DNA of 64,000 nt, from contig JAECUM010004313.1 in assembly GCA_016617855.1 (NCBI GenBank), positions 62,001 to 126,000 on the forward strand, given 5' to 3'. Position 1 is the first letter of the stretch. Each line of letters starts with the position of its first letter. This stretch comes from Megalonaias nervosa. Lineage: Eukaryota; Mollusca; Bivalvia; Unionida; Unionidae. Under the pieces are notes generated by a model. That model saw nothing but the letters and a program-made list of their open reading frames with translations. It did no database searches and was not told the DNA's origin. Below, piece after piece: positions 1 through 11,410 of the stretch. The position numbers and the translations under genes are program-made.

Positions 1-70
1 AAATGGAACTAAAAACATATCACATACATGTGGTCCCCCCCCCCCGCTGCTGTCGATTTTATAAATTCAA

Positions 71-300
71 AAATAAACAGCAGCTATGATGTTCAGTCTA
101 CCATTCCACTGGGTCCCTTCTGCCGGTAGAGCCTTTACCAATAAGATCCTAAGAGTCTCTTATTGAGGCCTTAAGCCCACAGGGCACTCTTTCATTGGTT
201 AAGACCTGTCTTATGGTCCACAGGCACCTTATTGAGACTTTTTGGTCCGGCAGACATTCTTTCTGAATGCCCCTATGTGGGTACCCTTCAGTGAAGTCAC
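71..300 (-). pseudogene. Remnant of glycine/lysine-rich repeat tail (element A)
   Basis: This stretch matches, base for base over long runs, the region at 39450-39626 of element C. Both end in the same sequence next to AATAAACAGCAGC and both contain degenerate copies of a unit whose reverse strand reads like GHKKG(L/I)N. In element C the unit lies at the end of a polymerase N-terminal fragment. Here it is isolated and has no open frame. I read it as the left trace of element A. The function is unknown; the shared sequence is seen directly and the link to a coding tail is inference. Confidence 0.4.
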
Positions 301-337
301 AAGGTCACGACTTCACATCATCCTACTGTTTATTTTA

Positions 338-547
338 GGGACGCAAGCGCATAGAACCCCCCCCCCAGCGAATTCCTAATGTGCGAAACGAAATATTAGA
401 AATTCAGAGAGCTGTCTAGTCATATCGATTTCATGTAACAACACCCCCCCCCCCAATCAAACCCCGGGGAAAGTGCAAAACTGCACTCGCCACGTTGTTT
501 GACGTTGGAGAGGTTACATGAAATCTCATGAGGTTGCTTGCGTCCTT
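338..547. mobile_element. MITE-like insertion with 10-bp inverted ends
   Basis: The segment starts with GGACGCAAGC and ends with GCTTGCGTCC. It carries two C-tracts and a central part that recurs, reversed, at about 22200-22312 inside element B. It has no coding capacity. Flanking duplication is not clear (TTA-like on both sides). A small non-autonomous DNA transposon is the simplest reading. Confidence 0.4.
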
Positions 548-584
548 AATTATTAAGTAAATAATAATTATTAAAATAAGTGGC

Positions 585-700
585 ATCCCAGGGCCACAAA
601 CCACCGACATGTGTCAGCCATGGGGAACCGAACTCAAGACCTCGAGTACGAGAGTAAGACGTGCTACGAATGCACCATTGTTCCAACTTACAAATACACG
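585..700 (-). repeat. Possible tRNA-derived SINE fragment
   Basis: On the minus strand the segment contains a box B-like string (GAGTTCGGTTCCC) preceded by a plausible tRNA-like body. No poly(A)/simple tail and no target duplication were found, so this is tentative. From 700 to 1190 I see nothing beyond AT-rich DNA and a short hairpin near 1105-1170. Confidence 0.25.
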
Positions 701-1189
701 TTTCAAAAATAAATATATAGCTATTTTAGCCCTGACTCTGTCACTGCAGATTCTGTGATCAGTATTTTATCTCATTCTGAATAAAATCTGCAATTTTACA
801 TATTTCTGACGTTTCTGTCTTGTTTAAATATTATATTATCAACCCTTGATTTCATCAGGACAGAACTATCTAGCAATGAATGCATGGATCGATATTATTC
901 AGTTCAATCCGGTCTGAATAAAAAAAATCAGTAATGACTAATTGTCTATAGCGTGGTTCGTCCTGATTTTAGGCAACAGATTTTTGTGTTTTGATTATAT
1001 AAAATAGGTAAATTTCTCAGACTTTTCAGAGATACAGGGCTGGGAAATCGAAGTCAAAGAAGAACATGACTGTACAGATATGAAACTATTAATTATCTAT
1101 GCACCGTTTTATCCTTGACTGTCAAGGGAAATAACTGCTTCATTACTCTATGAGTGACAGAGTTATTCAGTATCAAGGACCAAATATTC

Positions 1190-1321
1190 TATAAATACCT
1201 ATACGATACCTCGATCTTGGGTCATGCAGGTTTATCGTGATGAAACCAAACGGGGTAGATTGCACGTGTGCAAAACATTTTTTAAATTTATTCATGTCCA
1301 TGTCCCCTGAACACCAAATCT
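1190..1321 (-). pseudogene. C-terminal fragment of packaging ATPase (element A)
   Basis: The reverse strand reads an open stretch that closely matches the C-terminal part of the element B packaging ATPase (13897-14030), including the shared motif ITINLHDPRSRYRIG. The nucleotide match continues to about 1420 and then stops abruptly, about 90 bp before the hairpin repeat at 1508. The Walker motifs are therefore missing here. In element B this gene end lies directly at the terminal inverted repeat, so this fragment probably marks one end of element A. Non-functional. Confidence 0.7.
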
Positions 1322-1507
1322 AAATAAATATTTCGAAGCGCATGTGTATCAACTCCGTTAAACACAACTCAAATATTACAGTTATCCCTGGTCACTTTTG
1401 GAATTTGTGCATAATTTGTGCATAACGCGGTCCGTAGAAGGAATGTCGCGTGGTCAACAAGAAATTATTCAGAATGATAAAATAACCCTTCGTTGACCGT
1501 TGTAGAC

Positions 1508-1546
1508 CGGGACAATCATTATATATTTATTATGAAAATGTCCCGA
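1508..1546. repeat. 39-bp hairpin repeat, left copy
   Basis: An identical direct copy lies at 5468-5506. Each copy has CGGGACA and TGTCCCG arms around an AT-rich centre of 24 bases. On the inner side the arm is extended: TGTCCCGATTCCACAA at 1539-1554 is the exact reverse complement of TTGTGGAATCGGGACA at 5459-5474. If the 4 kb between the copies were closed into a circle, the junction would be a 16+16 bp perfect inverted repeat around the AT-rich spacer. Confidence 0.85.
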
Positions 1547-1602
1547 TTCCACAACAATCACTGGTCGGTCGAAGAAATTATTATTTTTTTTTTTGTTTTA
1601 TA

Positions 1603-4600
1603 ATGAGTACCAGAAAGAAATTGACCGATGAAGAAATTGCAGAAATTAAATCGTTATGGGGCAAGATGACTGTCAGAGAAATCTTTGACCGGTCTGACAT
1701 TGGAACTACAAGATTGTACCGGATTTGGGGAAGTAATAACACTCCCGGTCAAGATCACACCGAGATTACCACGTCGAATCGTCCCCAACACGACGACGAT
1801 CTGCTGAAACAATACCAAAATGGCAAAACCTGTGGGATATATCATTATATAATGAGCGAAAAAAAGAATATAACCAGCAGCAATGATACATCATTGATCG
1901 ACCAGGATAATGATATATCTAATAACGATATTTTAAATGAACATCAATGTGATTTATTTTGCTTGTTAAACGACTGTCCACATGTTGGTTCTGAATCATT
2001 TGCGGCTGAACCTGTCTCAGTAACTAAAGTAGACGACCTAACACAGTTAGGCGAAGATGAATATTTTGATCGTCTCGATGAAGATCTCTTTGATGGCCCA
2101 CATGATTACGTTAATGAACTTTTCGAAACAACTCCACAAGATGAATTAACTGATGTTGCAAAATTTGATTATTGGCATTTATGCGAGTATTATTCGTTGT
2201 TCAAGGATGTTATTTGGCATCCAACAAAAGAACTCGCCATCAGAAATTTTGTTGTTCTCGGTAACAAATACGAGAAATCATGTCAAGGAATAATTATACA
2301 GCATTTCGATAAATTCTACATGTTTCCGTCGGACGATTGTTTTCATCGATTCGCTAATGAATTTATTGGACAATCATCCGTTACTGAAATTATTCCTAAA
2401 TTCCGAGATAGATATCCTATATTTGATCTTGATACGAAATTCATTCGTGAGAAATTAATATATCGTCACAGAGAAACTGAATTCAGAGAAACCACGGAGA
2501 AAGTCAACGTCAATGATATCGTTGATTACTTCTCGCTGTTATGCGATTGTCAACGCGATCGTGTATTCGTGTTTGAAACGAATAGTGGTTATCACGTATT
2601 ATGTAAATCAACCCCGATAACTTTTGACCAGCAGCAGGAATTAACGAAAAGAGCTATAAGCGAGAAAACCCCCCAGTGGAATATTGATAGTCAAGCTGGT
2701 TTGTACAGTATTAAGTTTAATGAAACAAAATCACATAAGCCAGGTAAAAATACTTTATGTAAACGACTAATATCTCACACCGATCATTTTACAGCATCTG
2801 AATTATTGACCTGTCCAACTTCGATTCAGCCTAGATATGTACGATGTGACGATGATGAAGTTAATAACAAAATCATTATTGGTTGTGATAACATTTCCAC
2901 GGAAAATCTTGAGCGAATATCAACGGCATTAACAGGAGAACCAGATCAACTAATCGGTGTTGTCAATGTATCTCAAAACAGAGCTACGATATCGCGACGA
3001 CCAGGTCACGTTTGTAACATTTGCGAACGTAGACACGGATATAATTATGTTCATAATTTCATCGAAGATAAATGCGATAATTGTCTCGTTTACATTAACG
3101 ACAATCATTATTCGATTTGTTGTCCAAGACCCACTGGAAAACAAATAACTGTTCCGATCGACGGTGATCCTGTTGATGAACAAATCGAGAAAATCGTCGC
3201 AGGAACATCTAACAATGCTATTCTTCAACCGATTGTTGACCAGCTTCCAACTGATCAATCAGGAAAAAAAATCATTAACCGAAAATATATAAAATATCTC
3301 ATCAATATGAGACGTAGATCACATTATCCAGGATATTTCAGAGAAAGAAATCCGGATTATTCGTATACTGCATTACCAATCCATGAATGTGGCCCAAGTT
3401 GTAAAATAATTCCCGACGAAGACTACATTGATGGATCAGCATGTGGCACGGGAAAATCAGAAGCAGCTTGGAATTCGTTGAAGGATCATCAATCCGTGGC
3501 TGTTATTAGTTACCGAAAGACTTTTACGGAAAAAGTAAAATCAGATTACGGTATAGAATCGTACAATGATATTACTGGCGATATCGTGTTTAAACCGGGC
3601 GACCAACGACGTTTTGTTGTTCAGTGGGAGAGTTTGCCCAGAATAAAAGGAGTTCCAGATGTGCTGATGGTTGATGAGTGGCACGGAATTCAACGACAGC
3701 AATTTGCTTCAGTAAAACACAGCAAAGAACGATGGGACAAATTCGCCGTGTTAGTAACAGCGTGTAAACGATTAATCGTTCTTGACGCGGATGCCAACAA
3801 TGATGATCTAATATTATTCCGAGATAAATTAGGACGATCTACTATGAAATTCATTATCAACGATTATCAACCCGATCACGGAAAGAAATTCATCATAGAA
3901 ACATCTCATCGGAGTAATATTTTAAAATTAACAGAACAAATGAACCGTAATAAAACCACCGGCGACAAAGTTGCAATTTTCACTCACAATAAACACCGAA
4001 CAGATCATTCCGTGGAGAGCTTAGCGAAATTATTACAGCATCTCGGATTCAGCTCTAGACACTATCATGCTGATACTGATCCTGCCCAAAAGAAGTTGGA
4101 TTTTAGCAATATCAATACTGCATTCGATGACGTTGACGTCGTTATTACCAACCACACATTGGAAGCTGGGGTTGGTATCGTTGATGAACGGTTCACTACG
4201 ATGTTTGTGTTTTCTAAAGAATTAGGATCAGTAGAAGCAACTAAACAAGCAATTAATCGGTTCAGATGTGTTAATGGAATTCATTACTCGGCGACCCAAA
4301 AACAACACGATTGTAAACTACCTGTGACCCGCGAGGACATCGAGAAAGTCATTATTGATCGTGAACGGTTACTCAATGATAAAACAAAATTGTATAGATG
4401 TCCAAACGCTGGTGAATTACAAACCAGTTACGGATTCGCCTATCTCAGCGCGATCATTGATGAGAATAATTCCAAAATGTATTTCACACCGAGATTGATA
4501 ACGATGATGAAGAATACCGGCTATGAAATTATTGAAACTCCGCCGGACGATTATGAAACATAGAAGCGAAAAATTAACATCAAGAAACCATCCAACGAAG

Positions 4601-5143
4601 ATATTAAAAATAATCCCGTCGTTGATGAATTTATGAAAACCTCAGTTGGAGAACGTATAAAACAATCAAAATCTAATTCTGCAGACGGTCCTCAATATTA
4701 CAAGTATAATCCGGATGAGAAGTTAGAACCATATGAAGCAAAAAAAATCATTCCTCAATCACATGTTCCAGTGTGATGTTGGTAAACTGCCGCCGGATCA
4801 AGTTGAACAGTTGTATAATAATTCTACACGGTTAAAACGAGCTCAACGAGTCATCGTTGACAAATTTACTCACGGTGACGCTATCAACGCTGAAATGTTT
4901 CGGTCGGATAAAATAAGTCCACGGGAGAAACTAACCCCGGTTAGAAACGTATTACAAACACTTAATTTACCCGATGTTGTTCTTGAAGAACTATCAACAA
5001 CAACAATCCCAGTATCAGGACCAGAATTACGAATTCGTATCAAGAATATGATTATGAATCAAGATCAGTTAGGAATATATAACGAATTACTAAGAAATTG
5101 GTCAAGTATATTTCCTGAAACAAGAATCAAAAGTAAAAAATAA
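1603..5143 (+). pseudogene. Primase-helicase: HTH + AEP primase + zinc motif + UL9-like SF2 helicase
   Basis: The first 986 codons (to 4563) are open. Residues 1-45 resemble a helix-turn-helix. An archaeo-eukaryotic primase core follows, with FDLDTKF (about 273) as the two-Asp motif and SGYHV (about 327) as the His motif. A Cys/His zinc-binding stretch starts with CNICERRH (about 470). The helicase has GTGKSE (615, Walker A), VDEWHG (about 690, Walker B) and QAINRFR (882, motif VI). This order resembles herpesvirus origin-binding helicases (Herpes_ori_bp family) joined to a primase. A TAG at 4561 and a frameshift in the A-run near 4740 separate it from a further 136-codon stretch (4733-5143) that reads as its C-terminal domain. 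It probably initiated replication of the module bounded by the hairpin repeats. Domain calls come from motifs only. The long open frame suggests recent decay. Confidence 0.75.
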
Positions 5144-5193
5144 CAGTAACAAATATTATCGAAAAAATAAAATTAATTTATAAAGGATTTGGA

Positions 5194-5439
5194 GTGACAT
5201 TAACAGCGAATGATAAAAATAATCCCTTAAGATCGGATTACACATTAAATTATCCCGTGTGGCCAAAATCAGATTTCGCTGATGATCCTCGCTGGAGAAA
5301 TTATCATAATGATTGTCAAGGATACTACGGTGGTAATGATATAATCGCTGTTGATGATCATACTGCAATGCTAAGATTTCACATCTGGAGCATCAACGGA
5401 TGGTTTAGTATGTTTGACGAGGAATATTCAGATTACTGA
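5194..5439 (+). CDS. Small hypothetical protein of the primase-helicase module
   Basis: 81 codons, rich in Asp, Tyr and Trp, beginning at a GTG because no ATG is available. It lies 50 bp after the primase-helicase and ends 28 bp before the right hairpin repeat, so it is the last reading frame of the module. I do not recognise it. It could be a decayed gene whose start was lost, or an accidental frame. Confidence 0.35.
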   Translation: MTLTANDKNNPLRSDYTLNYPVWPKSDFADDPRWRNYHNDCQGYYGGNDIIAVDDHTAMLRFHIWSINGWFSMFDEEYSDY

Positions 5440-5458
5440 AATAACTGTTCTATGAACC

Positions 5459-5506
5459 TTGTGGAATCGGGACAATCATTATATATTTATTATGAAAATG
5501 TCCCGA
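5459..5506. repeat. 39-bp hairpin repeat, right copy, with extended inner arm
   Basis: The core at 5468-5506 is identical to 1508-1546, in the same orientation. The extended inner arm TTGTGGAATCGGGACA begins at 5459. Immediately outside, from about 5507, the reverse strand is retrotransposon gag, so this repeat sits exactly at the module/retroelement boundary. Confidence 0.85.
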
Positions 5507-6051
5507 CATTTCTAGAAGAGCACCACCTATCAAATTGTCGTGCTTTTTCCCCATGCAAATTCGACATAGGTCTGGTCAGTTGATTTTCTAGAATTCCTAA
5601 AACGTTGTTGATAAGCCTCAGGGACTAACTCATAACCCTTCAAGATATAGTCCTGAACCACATCATAGTCAGCACTTTGTTGTAGTGACAGTGAAATGTA
5701 AATATCACGAGTTTTGCCAGTAAGTACATATTGTAATAATAAAGTCCAGTACTACCTTGGCCACTTTAAAATTTCAGCAATTTTCTCAAAATGATCAAAA
5801 TATTGATCTACTTCTTTTTCCTGTAAAGGGGGTACTAACTTGTTATTTCTTAAAACATCAAATGTAGGGGAGTGTTTTCCATTTTCTAGCTCTAATTCTT
5901 TGAATCTAATTTGAAATTCCCTTTCTTCCTTTTCACTTTGCATTTGCATTTGCCTATCTTCTTTTTCTTTCTCAAATCGCATTTGTCTTTCATCTTTCTC
6001 TTTCTGAAACTGCATTTCTCTCACTTCCCTCTCTCTTTCCATTTGTATCAT
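5507..6051 (-). pseudogene. gag: Ty3/gypsy gag N-terminal fragment
   Basis: The start at 6051 gives a strongly charged coiled-coil-like N-terminus with repeated E-K-E-R-Q runs, then a conserved gag block (EKEVDQYFDHFEKIA) and further gag sequence through frameshifts down to the hairpin repeat, where it stops. It lies downstream, in its own direction, of the LTR at 6338-7216, so the two form the 5' end of one element. The rest of gag is absent. Its orientation is opposite to the pol genes at 7906-11272. Confidence 0.7.
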
Positions 6052-6337
6052 TTATATTTGAAACTGAACCTGTCTTATCTCCAATGCCAACTTTTTTAGC
6101 TGTACTTCCATTTTCAAAATTGCCAACCACTCCTGGGTAAAACCAAAAAACTTCTCTACTTTGGATGATATTGTAAAAAAAAAAAAAAGCCTGTTGATTT
6201 CACTAAAGATTTCTAAAATGTGAAATAATACTTGGAATTTAAAAAATCTGAAACTAGGGGTATTTAAATTTCAAAAAACAAAGTTTTCTGAAATGTTTTA
6301 GCAAAATTAGTATCCCAAGAACGAGCGCCCAATTTTC

Positions 6338-7216
6338 TATTACTAGTCTATGCTCTGAAAATAAGTAACAGAAAAGAGTGAGACCAACAAGTTTTGTAAA
6401 ATTTAACAAATAATTTATTTCCCCACAATACAAAATGCAAAAAATAAGAAAAAAGAACTTACGATTTTACTAATCAAATCCAAACATAATCCAAAATTTA
6501 AAAAACAGAAGTCCTAGTAATAAAAATCCTGCATGAAACTGGGTTCGAATCCCGATGAAATCCAAAATGGAAGACGATGACGTCTGTTGTGGTCAGCGAA
6601 GTGCTGAAGTGTCTACAGTCTCTTGCTGAATCACAGAAAATATTATTCCAGTCTTGAATTCAGTATAAATTCCAATAACAGTCTTCATCCAAGAATTTTG
6701 TAGGAGCACTTATGTATTCCCAGGGAAAAGAATCACTTGAATTCGATAATTTGAAGAAAGTAAAAATTCAACCCAAACTAGTCACAACATAATAACAACT
6801 TAACGTGTCAATTGTTTGGAGCCCGACTGATAAACTTTTATCAAAAACATTTATACGCTAACTAAGATGCAAAACAGGTTCCCTGATAAGGGTCAAAAGT
6901 TCATTCTTCTGTGAAAAAAATAGAAGTTTGTATGCTACTCGTCACGTAATCCAGGTATGACCTTGACTTAACTTAAAGATTCTAACTTTGAGAAAGATTT
7001 AAAAAAATTTAAAAAGTTGTTTACCAAAACCGTCACTCATTCTGAAACGAGGTCAGACATTAGATACAATGTTAGTTGTTTACGTCAATGAAATAAAAAA
7101 TAAAAAATCTGTCAGGTCAAACAGAACTGAACTCAATGTTACATTACAATAGCATGTAATGAAATAATAAAAAAATGAACCTAACAAACAAATAATTAAA
7201 TTGAATATACATGACA
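6338..7216 (-). mobile_element. LTR of Gmr1-like element (reverse orientation)
   Basis: About 879 bp, matching the reverse complement of 11411-12289 over nearly its whole length. It begins (minus strand) TGTCATGTATATT. Just inside lies TGGGCGCTCG, a plausible tRNA primer-binding site, followed by gag. LTRs should be direct repeats; here the two are inverted, so the element has been rearranged or two copies met head to head. Confidence 0.75.
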
Positions 7217-7905
7217 CATCTTGTACTATATTCTACATACAAGCTACTGTCTTCAACTAGAATAATCTCAAGGAATTAAAAAAGCTAGAACTCTTTCATC
7301 CTTTATTCTACATACATGCTACTTAAACCAAACTTGTCAAATCAGATAAAAAGGACAGCAGCATGAAACAAACTACAATAAATTTTATTTTATTGCTATC
7401 TTAAATTTTCTTAAATACTCTTCGGATAAATTTCGAAATATTTATCATAACAAACTGTTCTACTTATTAAACGCAGAGGAAAGAAACATAAGATGACTCT
7501 CTTCAACTATTACATATCTCTATAAATGAAAAATTGCTGTATTGAAACATACAGCCCCCTGACAATGTATCAATAAGGTGTGACTCTAAAAAAAATCCCC
7601 AGTATTCCATGAGCTCATACGTCAGAAAAGCAGACGGAAAACAAGAGGTAACTGGATTAGATCCACCGACACTTTATACGTGGCACATCTAATATGTCGA
7701 CCTAGTGAGTAAAACAGAGTCGCAATCGTCAGATAGAGCTAAAGCTTACAGCATATGCTGACCTCGTCAAAGTGACACATACTACAATCAAATTCAAATA
7801 CAACGCAATCGCATCTTTTTCACAGAACTTCCTGACAGTCTCCAATTTGAGAATTAACCGTAGCTCATATTGGCATGACAATATCCCAGTCTAACCTTAT
7901 TATAG
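7217..7905. other. Non-coding spacer between inverted LTR and pol
   Basis: AT-rich DNA without an open frame or a repeat I recognise. It lies where the rearrangement breakpoint of the retroelement must fall. Confidence 0.4.
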
Positions 7906-8480
7906 AGAATTATGAACCATTCATATCAAAGGATTCTATATCACTCTTGGGTGATTAAGCCAATCCGATCCCTATTAAAATTTTAAGGGACACAGGAGCT
8001 TCTCAGAGTCTTTTATTATAAGGTACTTTGCCTTTTTCTGAGAGTCTTCTTCTAATGAGAGTGTTCTTATTCAGGAGTAGAGTGCGGTTTTGTTAATGTT
8101 CCTCTCCATTCTGTAAATTTGTCATCAGACTTAGTCTGAGGACCCGTGACAGTCGGAAAAGTGTCTTCTTTATCCGTTGAGGGCATTCATTTATTACTAG
8201 GCAATGACCTAGCTGGACAAGACAAGCCTTGTTTAGATCAAAGGTCGATCCTATTGAAAACGAATTCCCTGATTTATACCCAGATTGTGCAGTTACTAGA
8301 GCTATGGCAAAGAAAGCTCTTGAGAATGATGTTGATCAGGAAAGTATTCCTTTAGCTGACACATGTAATGGTCAGGCTTTTGATGAGGTCACTTTTACTT
8401 CTAATTTGGATCAATCAAAAGGTATTGATCACAGTGATCCTCTTTTAAATACTCATTCTCTTTATTCTATCTAGGATGAC
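7906..8480 (+). pseudogene. Gmr1-like retroelement: end of gag and aspartic protease
   Basis: The retropepsin active-site motif DTGAS is encoded at 7989-8003, and the later protease block GIHLLLGNDLAG near 8180-8215. Stops and frame changes separate them. It precedes integrase, as expected for the PR-IN-RT-RH order. Confidence 0.65.
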
Positions 8481-8531
8481 AAACGACAATAACTTGTTGT
8501 CGAACAGGAGAAAGATCCTGAGATCACGTGT

Positions 8532-9947
8532 TTGTTTCAAAGAGCCATTAATGAAACTGAAGCTACTGAAGTACCTGTCTGTTATTTCATTAAAAATGGA
8601 ATTCTTATGAGAAAATGGAGATCTCCCGTGGTACCTGCTGTTGACGAATGGTCAGTGAACTATCAAATTGTAATTCCAAAATCGTTCAGACAGGAAATTC
8701 TTAGTCTGGCCCATGAAATTCCTTTGGCTGGTCATTTAGGGATTAATAAGACTGATCACAAGATCTTGAAGCACTTTTATTGGCCAAAAATCAAAAGTGA
8801 TGTTTGTAAATACTGCAGATCTTGTCATACTTGTCAAATGGTAGGAAAACCCAATCAGAAGATACCTAAGGCTCATCTGCAATCTATTCCTGCATTTGAC
8901 GAGCCATTTAGCAGAATAATGATAGATTGTGTTGGTCCCTTACCTAAGACCAAGTCAGGCAACCAATATTTGTTGACCATAATGTGTGCGTCAACAAGAT
9001 TCCCAGAGGCAATTCCTCTGAAGAATATTAAAACAAACACAATAGTAAAAGCATTGATAATTTTTTTTTTTACCTTAATTTGGCCTTCCCAAATCTATCC
9101 AATCTGATCAAGAGTCAAATTTTATGTCTGAAATTTTCCAGCAAGTTATGTACGAATTAGGCATCCAACATTTCAAATCCTCTGCCTATCACCCTGAGAG
9201 CAAAGGGGCTATAGAAAGATTTCATCAGGCTTTGAAAAATATGATTCGTTCATACTGTTTTGATACGGGTAAAGTTTAGGATGAAGGCATTCATTTACTA
9301 TTGTTCGCTGTTCGGGAATCAGTTCAAGAATCTTTAGGATTCAGTCCCTTTGAACTAGTTTTTGACATTCTGTGCGTGGACCATTGAAGTTGTTGAAAGA
9401 GAAACTGCTTTCTAATGAAGATACTGAAATAAATCTTCTTGATTATGTTTCCAATTTTAAGTATAAGTTGTCAAAGGCTTGTGAGGTTGCAAGAGCTAAT
9501 CTGCACTCTACTCATTCAAAAATGAAATTAAGGTATGATACAAATGCAAAGGAAAGGAATTTTCAGCCTGGTGATAGAGTTCTGGCTCTCTTGCCCATTC
9601 TACAAAATCCTCCTCAGGCCAGGTACTATGGTCACTACACAGTTGAAAAGAAAGTAAATCATTTAAATTACATCATAAATACTCCTGGGAGGCGAAAACA
9701 AAAACAACTTTGCCATATAAACGTGTTAAAGGAGTATTTTGAGAGAGGTAGCCAGGTTAATCATGCAATTAATTTAGTTGTACCTATCCCACTCAGTGAG
9801 GATTTAAGTGAAGGAATGCAATTGAACTCTGTTGATTTTGGCGCAATTAATCTTTGGAATATAGAAATTATGAATAATCTGGAGCAGAAACTTTTATATT
9901 TGCAACAACAAGAAAGGAATGAACTTAAACAGTTATTATTTGAATAG
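8532..9947 (+). pseudogene. Gmr1-like retroelement: integrase
   Basis: The first open part (8532-9107) carries the HHCC zinc finger (H-x-H then CKYCRSCHTC) and the first catalytic Asp (IMIDCVGPLP). A frameshift in the T-run near 9060-9070 interrupts it. The next part carries the second Asp (SDQES) and the catalytic Glu (GAIERFH), with a further stop near 9279. The C-terminal part (9372-9947) has a GPY/F-like module. Integrase lies before reverse transcriptase, which is unusual for Ty3/gypsy and diagnostic of the Gmr1 group. Confidence 0.8.
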
Positions 9948-10019
9948 GAGCACTTTTTTCCAGATGTTCCTACGAGAACAAACAAAATTTACCATGACGT
10001 TGAAATTTTAAATTCCAAA

Positions 10020-10700
10020 CCTGTGAAATAATACCCATACAGGATGAACCCTCTCAAGCAGGAATACTTGAAAAAAGAAATACAGTATTTGCTGGAAAAT
10101 GATTTCATAGAACCAAGTAAAAGTGAATGGAGTTCACCGTGTATACTTGTTCCGAAACCAGATAAATCCTTCCGTATGTGCACTGATTATAGGAAGGTGA
10201 ACAGTGCGACTAAAATAGATTTATTTCCATTAGCAAGAATCGATGACTATATTGAAAAAATTAGAAATGCAAAGTATGTCACGTAATTTCACCTTCTGAA
10301 AGGATTTTGGCAAATTCCACTGACGGAAAGGGCAAGGGAAATTTCGGTATTCGTGACTCCAGATGGATTTTATCAATATAAAGTGATGCCATTTGGGATG
10401 AAGAGTTCGCCAAGTACTTTTCAACGTTTAATGAACATGATTACCTCTGGTCTAGATAATTGTGATGCTTACATCGATGATATCATCATCTACAAGGACA
10501 CCTGAAAAGAACATTTAGCAACAATTCGGAAATTCTTTGATATACTCACTGATGCAAATTTAACAATTAATTTAACCAAAAGTGAGTTTTGCCGTGCTTG
10601 TGTAACATTTCTAGGACATATTGTGAGATATGAACAAGTTAAACCTATAGATGCTAAGGTCAAGGCTATCTCTGAATTCTCTGTGCCTGTCAGTTAAAAG
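10020..10700 (+). pseudogene. Gmr1-like retroelement: reverse transcriptase
   Basis: Recognisable RT blocks: WSSPCILVPKPD, FRMCTDYRKVN, MPFGMKSSPSTFQ and the catalytic YIDDIIIY. It is broken by a stop near 10285 and another near 10503. It follows integrase directly. Confidence 0.85.
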
Positions 10701-11272
10701 CAACTGATGGGATTTTTGGGTATGGCTGAATACTATCGGAAATTTTGTTTCAATTTTTCTATAATTGCTGAACCCCTGACAAATTTATTGAGCAAGATAA
10801 CCAAGTTTCACTGGACTGAAAAATGTCAGAAGGATTTTGATAAGTTAAACGCCATACTTAAGAGTGCACCAGTTCTTGCAGCTCCAAATTTCAGTCAATC
10901 ATTTAAATTGTCTGTTGATGCAAGTGATGTTGGTGTTGGAGCAGTATTGATTCAAGAAGATAAAAATGGTGTTGATCATCCAGTGTGCTATTTTTCTAAG
11001 AAATCAAATAAGCACCAAAGAATTATTCTACAATCGAGAAGGAATGTTTGGCTTTGATATTGGCATTACAACATTTTGAAGTTTACATTAGTTCAGCTCC
11101 TTCTCCGATTATTGTGTTTAGTGATCACAACCCCCTTACTTTCATCGACAAGATGAAAAACAAAAATCAGAGATTATCAAGGTGGAGTTTGTTGTTACAG
11201 GAATATAATATTGACATCCGGTACATCAAGGGAAAAGACAATTTAATAGCAGATAAACTTTCATGTGTATAG
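10701..11272 (+). pseudogene. Gmr1-like retroelement: connection and RNase H domain
   Basis: The first part has FLGMAEYYRKF and the RNase H Asp block (SVDASDVGVGAVL). A frameshift near 11050 leads to a second part with ALQHFEVYI, FSDHNPLTF and a C-terminal IRYIKGKDNLIADKLS block. It ends 138 bp before the 3' LTR. Confidence 0.8.
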
Positions 11273-11410
11273 AAATATATTATTTCATATATACTTTGTA
11301 TCATTCATAAGATTTCTTCTTATGTTATTTATAAACCACAAGTATAATTTTTACCTATGATAAAAATAAAGTTTTATTATATAAATCTTTCTTTTTCTTT
11401 GATGGGAAAG

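Noticed and set aside
1100..1170. Short imperfect hairpin as the terminal repeat of element A
   Set aside because: No match to the B or C ends and no partner on the right side was found.
2950..3258. Minus-strand frame inside the primase-helicase
   Set aside because: Antisense shadow of a long open gene.
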